Shown: one piece after another, positions 1 through 6,665 of the stretch
Position numbering within the stretch: the stretch's first letter is position 1
Layout: every line of letters starts with the position of its first letter
Source of the DNA: Odoribacter sp.
Lineage (GTDB): Bacteria; Bacteroidota; Bacteroidia; Bacteroidales; Marinifilaceae
Length of the DNA: 11,676 bases
Direction of reading: 5' to 3'
NCBI GenBank assembly: GCA_020024465.1
Contig: JAHHTT010000066.1
Span: forward strand, 1-11,676
Program-made: the position numbers and the translations under genes
The notes under the pieces: generated by a model
What the model was told of the DNA's origin: nothing
What the model saw: the letters and a program-made list of their open reading frames with translations, nothing else
Databases searched by the model: none

Positions 1-335
1 GTCCGGTGCCAATAAAACCACGATACACCCAGTGCAATAACCAGCATAGCTGCCACAGCTGAATACAATCCCCATCTCTTCCGCATAGACGACAACACAA
101 TCCCACCTGTTCTGCTCTCAAATCTCTGCATAGCTGCGTCCAAGTCTATTCTTTGACGGAATTCCCAACGTTGCCGAAAAGAGCGGTCTGCACAAAATTT
201 TTTAAAAAATTGCCGATTACTCTCCCGCATATCCAACCACCGTTCAAGCTCTTGGCGATGTTGCTCTGACATTTCTCCGGTCAGATACTCTGTCAATAAA
301 TTGATTATATGTAAATCTACCATATCATCATTCAT
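1..335 (-). CDS. FecR-family anti-sigma factor, N-terminal part (runs off left edge)
   Basis: This is the first 111 codons of a FecR-like inner-membrane anti-sigma factor. Such proteins bind their ECF sigma factor in the cytoplasm and relay a signal from an outer-membrane receptor. Residues 1 to about 85 are a charged cytoplasmic domain containing LLTEYLTGEMSEQHRQELERW (11-31), the usual FecR N-terminal pattern of a short helix, a 'L(S/T)GE' turn and an 'L..WL' helix. A basic stretch (MRKRW, 84-88) precedes one membrane helix at about 89-108 (AAMLVIALGVSWF). The periplasmic FecR domain lies outside the window. The start at 335 is chosen because GGAG sits 4 bases upstream and the protein then begins as the family normally does. 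An in-frame ATG at 443 would add 36 residues unlike FecR. It lies downstream of an ECF sigma gene on the same strand, the usual order. Its target genes are not visible. Confidence 0.85.
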   Translation of the reverse strand, partial: MNDDMVDLHIINLLTEYLTGEMSEQHRQELERWLDMRESNRQFFKKFCADRSFRQRWEFRQRIDLDAAMQRFESRTGGIVLSSMRKRWGLYSAVAAMLVIALGVSWFYWHR

Positions 336-467
336 TTTACTCCATAGACAACATGAACGGCAAAAAGGGGTATCGATAAAAAAATTTTTTTTAAAACAGA
401 ATAATTTATTTAAATCACCAATCCCATCATCGCAGAAAAACATTCATAATCCCCTTTTAAATTGTAT

Positions 468-527
468 TCAAACATATCTCAAAGTTATCTCAAAGATATC
501 TCAAAGATATCCGATGGATATCTTTGA
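468..527. repeat. 11-bp tandem repeat array (four direct copies, one inverted)
   Basis: Four head-to-tail 11-bp units lie at 468-478, 479-489, 490-500 and 501-511 with consensus TCAAAGATATC. The last two are identical and the first two differ at one base each. After a 5-base spacer an exact inverted copy follows at 517-527. A weaker partial copy, matching only TTTGA, ends 11 bases further on at 538. Read on the minus strand, every direct unit contains a match to TAnnTTTG, the Bacteroidetes -7 promoter element (TATCTTTG twice, TAACTTTG, TATGTTTG). The array lies between the sigma-factor stop and the anti-sigma start, so it is placed to bind a regulator or RNA polymerase. The 11-base period is close to one helical turn. 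A regulatory role is inference; the repeat itself is plain in the sequence. Confidence 0.85.
501..527. other. Perfect inverted repeat (11-bp arms, 5-base spacer)
   Basis: The arms TCAAAGATATC (501-511) and GATATCTTTGA (517-527) are perfectly complementary around CGATG. RNA from either strand could fold into an 11-bp hairpin. No T-run follows on the minus strand, so it does not look like an intrinsic terminator for the sigma gene. A dyad operator or an mRNA hairpin between the sigma and anti-sigma genes fits better. Adjacent direct copies of the left arm mean the right arm could pair with any of several partners. Confidence 0.7.
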
Positions 528-596
528 CCAGAATTTGATATATATTTAAACAAAAAATATCAAGGTAAGAAAGAAGATGTAAATCAAACAAAACAA

Positions 597-1154
597 TTAT
601 AGCAATCCAAGTATACAGACAGTAGCCATGCCCAACTGTTTGCGGATATAGTTCATCGCCTTTTTTTTCTGAGTCTTTACTGTTAATAAAGACAGATTCA
701 AGAGAGTTGCAATTTCTTCATTCTTTTTTCCGTCCAAATGAAGTAAAAAAACTTCCCGACAACGAGGCGGCAATTCATCGATCACACGAAAAAGACGTTC
801 ATACAGTTCCTCTTCCATCATCTCATAATCCACCTCTTCTTCCACAGAAAGAAAATTCATTCTGTAATCCCAATACTTTTTCTTTACCTTCCGATGTTTC
901 AAAAGATTCAAACAAATATTCCGCACAGAATTATACAAAAAAACATGAATGCTCCGTTCAGACAAAAAAGCTTCTTTTTTTTCCCACACTGCAACAAACA
1001 AATCTTGCACAACATCCTCACATTCCTCCTGCTCATTCAAATAATGCATGGCAAACATCACGAGCGGCCGATAGTATTCCGCAAAAAGCTTCCGGAATGC
1101 CTGTCGTTCTTTAGCATTGATTCGCGATAAAAACGATTCTTCTTTTTCGTTCAT
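597..1154 (-). CDS. ECF-type RNA polymerase sigma factor (sigma-70 family)
   Basis: This is a 185-residue extracytoplasmic-function sigma factor that would direct RNA polymerase to a small regulon under control of the adjacent FecR-like protein. Region 2 spans about 18-88, with the core-binding segment ECEDVVQDLFVAVW (44-57) and the -10 melting helix around FLYNSVRNICLNLLKHR (72-88). An acidic linker (103-117, VEEEVDYEMMEEE) leads to region 4 at about 118-173, with LPPRCREVFLLHLDGKKNEE (128-147) and a helix-turn-helix ending in LSLLTVKTQKKKAMNYIRKQ (154-173). Length and layout match the Bacteroidetes FecI-like group. The start at 1154 is preferred over an ATG at 1175 and a TTG at 1181: only this one gives the usual short N-terminus, and a -7 promoter element sits at 1179-1186, which would put the other starts at or upstream of the transcript start. 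The C-terminus ends in a short hydrophobic run (ILGLL). Confidence 0.92.
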   Translation of the reverse strand: MNEKEESFLSRINAKERQAFRKLFAEYYRPLVMFAMHYLNEQEECEDVVQDLFVAVWEKKEAFLSERSIHVFLYNSVRNICLNLLKHRKVKKKYWDYRMNFLSVEEEVDYEMMEEELYERLFRVIDELPPRCREVFLLHLDGKKNEEIATLLNLSLLTVKTQKKKAMNYIRKQLGMATVCILGLL

Positions 1155-1178
1155 AATTCTGCCTGATGAAATCATTGA

Positions 1179-1210
1179 CAAAAATAAAACATTTCAATAA
1201 AAACTCCAAT
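1179..1210 (-). promoter_or_regulatory. Candidate Bacteroidetes promoter for the ECF sigma gene
   Basis: On the minus strand TATTTTTG (1186 down to 1179) matches TAnnTTTG exactly. A -33-like ATTG (1210-1207) lies 20 bases upstream, one mismatch from TTTG. Transcription would begin near 1173, about 19 bases before the chosen ATG. TAnnTTTG is a loose motif in AT-rich DNA, so position and spacing carry most of the weight. Confidence 0.5.
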
Positions 1211-1259
1211 CTCTGTCATTGTCTTGAACAATTTATTCCCTATATCTAAATACTTGTAT

Positions 1260-1290
1260 ATTTTACACATAACAAAACTCTGTAAGTTTG
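1260..1290 (+). promoter_or_regulatory. Candidate promoter for the phosphate transporter pair
   Basis: TAAGTTTG at 1283-1290 is an exact TAnnTTTG match in the gap upstream of the first transporter. A poor -33 candidate, ATTT at 1260-1263, lies 19 bases upstream. This would leave a leader of about 125 bases. A nearer alternative, TACTTTCG at 1358-1365, has one mismatch and would give a leader of about 50 bases. I see no terminator-like or riboswitch-like fold in the leader. Confidence 0.35.
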
Positions 1291-1422
1291 TGAAAAGACT
1301 TATAGGATTCATGGCACATTTAGATTCACCATTGTTTTCTAAAATTTATTAATGTAATACTTTCGTAACTGCCTGGAGTTTCCTAATTTTACACACTGAA
1401 ATATAAACTAAAATCAATCGAG

Positions 1423-3189
1423 ATGGATTATGGCCTCTTTGAGTTACTAAAGCTCATCGGCTCATTGGCTTTATTTCTTTACGGGATGAAACTTATGAGT
1501 GAATCTCTGCAAAAGCTTGCCGGCAATAAAATGCGACAGATTTTAACAGCAATGACCGCCAACCGCTTAACCGGAGTACTAACAGGAGTATTTATAACTG
1601 CCCTCATCCAAAGTTCCTCTGCCACAACAGTTATGGTTGTCAGTTTTGCAAATGCCGGATTATTGGATCTCATCGGTTCCATCGGGGTAATATTGGGAGC
1701 CAATGTCGGCACGACAATAACAAGCTGGCTTGTTGCGGTATTAGGATTGGGAAAATTCAGCATGAGCGACCTGGCTCTTCCCATAATCGGTTGTACTCTT
1801 CCACTGTTATTTTCACAAAAACGTTCCCGCAAAAACTGGGGCGAAATGTTTGTCGGATTTGGTTTGTTATTTCTTGCCTTACGTTTTCTACAAGAAGCGA
1901 TGCCTACCAATTTACAAGACAATCCTGGCATCGGAGATTTTATTCAAAATATCAGCAACCTGGGATTTCGTTCTTGGATAATATTTTTACTGATTGGAGC
2001 AGTTCTGACCACAATTTTCCAATCATCATCAGCGACAGTGGCACTAACGCTTGTTATTTGCACCAAAGGCTGGATTGGTTATGAAGATGCTGCCGCCATG
2101 ATTATGGGAGAAAATATCGGAACAACTATCACAGCCAACCTGGCAGCAGCAGTTGCCAATGTACAAGCCAAACGCGCTGCTTTAGCCCACTTTATCATTA
2201 ATATATTCGGAGTAATCTGGCTGTTTTTCATTTTCGATCCTTTCTTGCATTTTATCGGCGATCTTTCTGTCACACTGCATCTTTCTCATTATAATCCCAT
2301 CTATTCAGATCCGGAACTTTTAAATTCAACATTCACTCCGGAAGAAAGGGCCGGCGTACTCTCTTCCATCCACGCAGCAATGCCTCTGGCATTATCATTA
2401 TTCAATACGCTGGCCAAAGGTATAAACGTAATAATACTTGTCTGGTTTACAAAACTATTAGCCCAAATTGTCAGCCGCCTCATACCCCTTAAACCGGGCG
2501 ATGATTCTTTCACGCTTAAACATATAAAAATCGGCTTGCTATCAACACCGGATGCTTCACTATTTCAAGCGAAACAAGAGATCTCGCTCTATGCTCAAAA
2601 TACTTTTTCTATGTTCAAACGCATGCTTCAAGCATTTGAAATGTCAAAAAATGACTATGAAAAAGAATTTGACAAGTTGCAAATCATGGAAGACGAAAGC
2701 GACCAGGTAGAAGTTGATATAGCCAATTATCTGACTAAAGTTTCCGAGTCGCGTTTGACTACCGAAAATTCCCAACGCGTTCGTGCAATGTTCAAAATTG
2801 TATCTGAAATTGAAAGCGTAGCAGACTCAATACTGAATGTTGCCAAAGCAATTATGCGACGCAATGCTCAAGGAGTTGTATTTCCTGAAACATTACATAC
2901 AAAACTGTCCCACATGTTCTCATTGGTCGGAAATTCCATTGAAATAATGTGTCAGAATCTAACTCAGGAATATAAGGATGTAAATTCAAAAAAAGCATAT
3001 GAAATAGAGCAAACCATCAATAATTACCGTACATTTTTAAAGCAGGAGCATTTGATTGCCATTGAAGAAAAAAGCTATGATTATCCAACAGGAATTCTAT
3101 ATACAGATATATTTGCAGAATGTGAAAAAATAGGAGACTATACTATTAATGTCACAGAAGCAATAAAAGAAATAAGGCATGATAATTAA
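1423..3189 (+). CDS. Na+/phosphate cotransporter with PhoU-like C-terminal domain (first tandem copy)
   Basis: This 588-residue inner-membrane protein belongs to the Na/Pi-cotransporter family (NptA-like, Na+-driven phosphate uptake or export). The transport domain (about 1-350) shows the family's internal duplication: QSSSATT at 63-69 with GANVGTT at 92-98, then QSSSAT at 200-205 with GENIGTT at 229-235. These paired QSSS motifs form the substrate site. Residues from about 365 form a soluble helical PhoU-like domain with acidic motifs MEDESDQVE (422-430) and ECEKIGDYTINV (566-577), similar to PhoU metal-binding sequences. Compared with its downstream paralogue it carries about 23 extra residues at roughly 288-318, between two membrane segments (including PIYSDPELLNSTFTPEERAG). 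Only 40 bases separate it from the paralogue, so the two are probably co-transcribed. Family assignment is firm; transport direction and affinity cannot be read from sequence. Confidence 0.93.
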   Translation: MDYGLFELLKLIGSLALFLYGMKLMSESLQKLAGNKMRQILTAMTANRLTGVLTGVFITALIQSSSATTVMVVSFANAGLLDLIGSIGVILGANVGTTITSWLVAVLGLGKFSMSDLALPIIGCTLPLLFSQKRSRKNWGEMFVGFGLLFLALRFLQEAMPTNLQDNPGIGDFIQNISNLGFRSWIIFLLIGAVLTTIFQSSSATVALTLVICTKGWIGYEDAAAMIMGENIGTTITANLAAAVANVQAKRAALAHFIINIFGVIWLFFIFDPFLHFIGDLSVTLHLSHYNPIYSDPELLNSTFTPEERAGVLSSIHAAMPLALSLFNTLAKGINVIILVWFTKLLAQIVSRLIPLKPGDDSFTLKHIKIGLLSTPDASLFQAKQEISLYAQNTFSMFKRMLQAFEMSKNDYEKEFDKLQIMEDESDQVEVDIANYLTKVSESRLTTENSQRVRAMFKIVSEIESVADSILNVAKAIMRRNAQGVVFPETLHTKLSHMFSLVGNSIEIMCQNLTQEYKDVNSKKAYEIEQTINNYRTFLKQEHLIAIEEKSYDYPTGILYTDIFAECEKIGDYTINVTEAIKEIRHDN

Positions 3190-3229
3190 GTATAACCAAA
3201 TTATAAATTTAACATAATAAAACCAACAC

Positions 3230-4924
3230 ATGGAATACGGACTATCTGATTTTCTTAAATTGATCGGCTCTTTAGGAGTTTTTCTCTATGGCATGAAACT
3301 AATGAGTGAAGCTTTGCAAAAAGTAGCCGGTGAGCGTATGCGTCATATTTTATCAGCCATGACATCCAATCGGGTAAAAGGCGTTATTACCGGAATTCTG
3401 ATAACAGCTATCATACAGAGCAGTTCTGCAACAACAGTGATGGTTGTCAGTTTTGTAAATGCCGGACTATTAAGTCTGATAGAATCTATCGGAGTGATCA
3501 TGGGAGCAAACGTCGGTACAACTGTCACTGCCTGGCTGATTTCAATTCTTGGTTTCAAAGTAAGTATGGCAGAGATATCTCTTCCAATGATAGGTTTATG
3601 TCTTCCGCTATTGTTTTCCAATAAACGTTCTAGAAAAAATTGGGGAGAATTAATCATAGGTTTCGGTTTGCTTTTCATTGGTCTGGAATTTTTAAAGAAC
3701 TCTATGCCTAATTTAGACGAAAATCCAGAAATGTTTACTTTTTTACAAGAATATGCGGATATGGGCTATGCCTCTTATATTCTATTCATGTTAATCGGTA
3801 CAGTCCTTACAATCCTGATACAATCTTCTTCTGCAACCATGGCTCTGACACTTGTCATGTGTGCCAATGGTTGGATAAATTTTGAGATAGCAGCTTCTAT
3901 GGTATTAGGGGAAAATATCGGGACTACAGTAACAGCCAATTTAGCCGCAATGGTTGCTAATTCAACTGCCAAAAGAGCCGCTTTTGCCCATTTTTTATTT
4001 AATGTATTTGGCGTCATATGGATATTATCAATTTTCCCTTTATTTTTAAGCTGGATCGAAGCATTAAGCGTCGCCATGCATATCGGCAATCCGACAACCA
4101 GCGTAGAAGCTGTACCTATGGCCCTATCATTATTTCACACGGCATTCAACATCTCCAATGTTCTTATACTAATATGGTTTACCAAACTGATTGCACATTT
4201 TGCCACCAGAATTATTCCTGCTCAGGAGACAGGGGATGATGCCTTCAAGCTAAAACATATCAAAATCGGACTTTTATCTACGCCTGACACATCTCTTTTC
4301 CAGGCAAAACAAGAAATCATCCTTTATGGGAAAAACACTAAAGACATGTTCCATCAGGTAACAGAATGTCTTGAACTTCCCAGCAAGGATTTTGAAAAGA
4401 AATTTGAAAATTTAGTGAAAATGGAAGATGAAAGCGACAACGTCGAGGTCGAAATTGCAAATTATTTAACAAAAGTTTCTGAATCCAAAATGACAACTGA
4501 AAACTCTCAACGCATTCGAGCCATGTTTAAAGTTGTATCTGAAATTGAAAGCATCGCTGACTCATCATTAAATCTGGCAAAGGCCATCAACCGCCGTAAC
4601 GATCAGGATGTCATTTTCCCCGAAGAATTAATAAACAAACTAAAACATATGTTTGCTTTAGTGGAAGACTCTCTGACCACGATGTGCAATAACCTTACTC
4701 AGGAGAACAAAGAAGTGACAGCCAAGAAAGCATACGAATTAGAGCAAGCAATCAACGATTACCGCACCATCTTAAAACAAGAACATTTAATTGCTATCGA
4801 AGAAAAACGTTATGACTATCCTACGGGCATTTTATACAACGACATGTTCTCGGAATGTGAAAAGATTGGTGATTATGCAATAAATGTCACACAAGCTATC
4901 AAAGAAATAGGATACGAAGAATAA
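3230..4924 (+). CDS. Na+/phosphate cotransporter with PhoU-like C-terminal domain (second tandem copy)
   Basis: This 564-residue paralogue of the preceding gene has the same architecture. Repeat one has QSSSATT (63-69) and GANVGTT (92-98); repeat two has QSSSAT (198-203) and GENIGTT (227-233). A PhoU-like region follows from about 342, with MEDESDNVEVE (398-408) and ECEKIGDYAINV (542-553). Over the first 100 residues I count 24 differences from copy one, and the soluble domain stays similarly close, so this is a fairly old but conserved tandem duplication. It lacks the roughly 23-residue loop insertion of copy one. Both copies keep all QSSS and G(A/E)N(V/I)GTT residues, so both look functional. 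The 40-base gap before it has no terminator. Its stop codon lies inside the left arm of a terminator hairpin, which ends the two-gene unit. Confidence 0.93.
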   Translation: MEYGLSDFLKLIGSLGVFLYGMKLMSEALQKVAGERMRHILSAMTSNRVKGVITGILITAIIQSSSATTVMVVSFVNAGLLSLIESIGVIMGANVGTTVTAWLISILGFKVSMAEISLPMIGLCLPLLFSNKRSRKNWGELIIGFGLLFIGLEFLKNSMPNLDENPEMFTFLQEYADMGYASYILFMLIGTVLTILIQSSSATMALTLVMCANGWINFEIAASMVLGENIGTTVTANLAAMVANSTAKRAAFAHFLFNVFGVIWILSIFPLFLSWIEALSVAMHIGNPTTSVEAVPMALSLFHTAFNISNVLILIWFTKLIAHFATRIIPAQETGDDAFKLKHIKIGLLSTPDTSLFQAKQEIILYGKNTKDMFHQVTECLELPSKDFEKKFENLVKMEDESDNVEVEIANYLTKVSESKMTTENSQRIRAMFKVVSEIESIADSSLNLAKAINRRNDQDVIFPEELINKLKHMFALVEDSLTTMCNNLTQENKEVTAKKAYELEQAINDYRTILKQEHLIAIEEKRYDYPTGILYNDMFSECEKIGDYAINVTQAIKEIGYEE

Positions 4925-4955
4925 GCTTTCAGGCTTATTCTTCATTTTCATTATT
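4916..4955 (+). terminator. Intrinsic terminator overlapping the transporter stop codon
   Basis: GAAGAATAAGC (4916-4926) and GCTTATTCTTC (4933-4943) form a perfect 11-bp stem with a 6-base loop (TTTCAG), followed by the T-rich ATTTTCATTATT. The TAA stop of the second transporter (4922-4924) is inside the left arm, so a terminating ribosome would cover part of the stem. GC content is modest and the T-run is interrupted, so termination strength is uncertain. Confidence 0.7.
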
Positions 4956-4969
4956 ATATACTAATTTTG
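4938..4969 (+). promoter_or_regulatory. Candidate promoter for glycyl-tRNA synthetase
   Basis: TAATTTTG at 4962-4969 matches TAnnTTTG exactly, 27 bases before the ATG. The -33 region about 20 bases upstream (TTCT, 4938-4941) is weak and falls in the right arm of the upstream terminator. Transcription from about 4975 would give a leader of about 22 bases. This also argues against the in-frame TTG at 4967, which is part of the promoter element. Confidence 0.45.
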
Positions 4970-4996
4970 CAAACAAAAAAAAATATAGACAATATC

Positions 4997-6547
4997 ATGG
5001 CACAGGAAGATGTTTTCAAAAAATTAGTGGCACACTGCAAAGAGTATGGTTTTGTATTCCCGTCATCAGATATTTATGATGGACTGGGAGCTGTATACGA
5101 TTATGGTCAGAATGGAGTGGAATTAAAAAATAATATCAAACGGTACTGGTGGGAATCCATGATCCGTTTACACGAAAATATTGTAGGTATTGATTCCGCA
5201 ATTTTTATGCACCCAACAATTTGGAAGGCTTCCGGTCACGTGGATGCTTTCAATGACCCCTTAATTGACAACAAAGATTCAAAAAAAAGATATCGGGCAG
5301 ATGTTCTGATAGAAGACCAGATTGCCAAATATGATGAAAAAATCGAGAAAGACGTTGAAAAAGCACGTAAACGCTTTGGTGAAAAATTTGATGAAGAACT
5401 ATTCCGTCAGACCAATCCACAGATATTGGAGCACATCCGTAAAAGAGATGCATTACATGAGCGCATGAGTGTCGCATTAAATGCCAACGATTTGAACGAA
5501 GTCCGCCAAATTATTCTGGATGAAAAAATTGTATGTCCTATTTCAGGGACTTGCAATTGGACAGAAGTCCGTCAATTTAATCTAATGTTTGCCACTGAAA
5601 TGGGCTCAACGGCAGATGGAGCAAACAAAGTGTATTTACGTCCGGAAACCGCACAAGGTATATTTGTGAATTTTTTAAACGTACAAAAAACCGGACGAAT
5701 GAAAATACCTTTCGGTATTGCACAAATCGGTAAAGCTTTCCGCAATGAAATCGTTGCTCGCCAATTTATTTTCCGCATGCGTGAATTTGAGCAAATGGAA
5801 ATGCAATTTTTCGTACGTCCCGGTTCAGAACTTGAATGGTTCAAAAAATGGAAAACCACCCGTATGAAATGGCACCAACTATTAGGATTCGGCGAAGAAA
5901 ACTACCGATTCCATGACCATGAAAAACTAGCTCATTATGCAAACGCAGCAACCGATATAGAATACCGGTTTCCATTCGGCTTCAAAGAGGTGGAAGGTAT
6001 TCATTCAAGAACAGATTTCGATTTGTCACAACATCAAAAATTCTCCGGTAAAAAAATTCAGTATTTTGATACCGAATTGAATGAATCGTATGTTCCATAT
6101 GTTATTGAAACCTCTATTGGAGTTGACCGTATGTTTTTGCAAATCATGTCAGCGGCCTATTGTGAAGAGGATTTGAGCAAAGACGGCAAAAAGGATTCGC
6201 GGGTTGTTCTACGGCTTCCGGCAGCATTGGCCCCTATCAAAATGGCCATCATGCCATTAGTAAAAAAAGACGGTCTGCCTGAAAAAGCTCAAGAAATCAT
6301 GAATATGCTCAAATTTGATTTCAATTGTCAATATGACGAAAAGGATTCTATCGGTAAACGCTATCGCCGTCAAGATGCAATCGGTACTCCTTATTGCATC
6401 ACGATTGATCATCAGACATTAGAAGACAATGCCGTGACTATTCGCGACCGCGATACCATGCAGCAAGAACGTATTTCAATCACCAGTTTGTCGGGTATTT
6501 TAAAAGAGAAATGCGATTTACGCACTTTACTAAAACAACTGATGTAA
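4997..6547 (+). CDS. glyS: Glycyl-tRNA synthetase, homodimeric (alpha-2) class II type
   Basis: This 516-residue enzyme charges tRNA-Gly with glycine using ATP in the cytoplasm. It is the single-chain eukaryote/archaea-like type (also called glyQS), not the separate glyQ/glyS heterotetramer. An N-terminal catalytic segment (GFVFPSSDIYDGLGAVYDYG, 19-38) is followed by IWKASGHVDAF (75-85) and a charged helical insertion at about 105-175. Class II active-site motifs follow: YLRPETAQGIF (213-223), motif 2 with GKAFRNE (245-251) and REFEQMEMQFF (262-272), and motif 3 with ETSIGVDRM (371-379). The C-terminal anticodon-binding domain starts near 405 (LRLPAALAPIKMAIMPL) and contains GKRYRRQDAIGTPYCITID (453-471). 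All catalytic signatures are present. The ATG at 4997 is chosen because the 10-codon in-frame extension to a TTG at 4967 overlaps the promoter. It is a single-gene unit. Confidence 0.97.
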   Translation: MAQEDVFKKLVAHCKEYGFVFPSSDIYDGLGAVYDYGQNGVELKNNIKRYWWESMIRLHENIVGIDSAIFMHPTIWKASGHVDAFNDPLIDNKDSKKRYRADVLIEDQIAKYDEKIEKDVEKARKRFGEKFDEELFRQTNPQILEHIRKRDALHERMSVALNANDLNEVRQIILDEKIVCPISGTCNWTEVRQFNLMFATEMGSTADGANKVYLRPETAQGIFVNFLNVQKTGRMKIPFGIAQIGKAFRNEIVARQFIFRMREFEQMEMQFFVRPGSELEWFKKWKTTRMKWHQLLGFGEENYRFHDHEKLAHYANAATDIEYRFPFGFKEVEGIHSRTDFDLSQHQKFSGKKIQYFDTELNESYVPYVIETSIGVDRMFLQIMSAAYCEEDLSKDGKKDSRVVLRLPAALAPIKMAIMPLVKKDGLPEKAQEIMNMLKFDFNCQYDEKDSIGKRYRRQDAIGTPYCITIDHQTLEDNAVTIRDRDTMQQERISITSLSGILKEKCDLRTLLKQLM

Positions 6548-6570
6548 TATAACCGGTATTTTGTATATCT

Positions 6571-6607
6571 GCCCTATCTTGGTATTATCCAACGATAGGG
6601 CCGTTTT
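6571..6607 (+). terminator. Intrinsic terminator after glycyl-tRNA synthetase
   Basis: GCCCTATC (6571-6578) pairs with GATAGGGC (6594-6601), and inside it TTGG (6579-6582) pairs with CCAA (6589-6592), leaving one bulged C and a TATTAT loop. CGTTTTG follows. The T-tract is only on the plus side, so it serves glyS rather than the convergent ribF. The rest of the gap to ribF shows no clear terminator for ribF. Confidence 0.8.
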
Positions 6608-6665
6608 GAATATCCCCCCAACTTACAAAAAATATGCAGGCACTTATTCGGATTCTGTAATAATT

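Noticed and set aside
301..549. 82-residue plus-strand open frame across the FecR start and the 11-bp array
   Set aside because: It starts inside fecR on the opposite strand, has no recognisable domain, and its composition reflects AT-rich repeats rather than a gene.
707..1130. Plus-strand open frames opposite the ECF sigma gene
   Set aside because: They are antisense shadows of a well-supported sigma factor, with no domain and no promoter.
1155..1181. Upstream starts for the ECF sigma factor (ATG at 1175, TTG at 1181)
   Set aside because: They lie at or before the inferred transcript start, and the TTG is part of the -7 element. The family N-terminus fits the ATG at 1154.
1199..1382. Inverted pair AAACTCCA / TGGAGTTT in the transporter leader region
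   Set aside because: The arms are only 8 bp and more than 160 bases apart, which is expected by chance and too distant for a stable structure.
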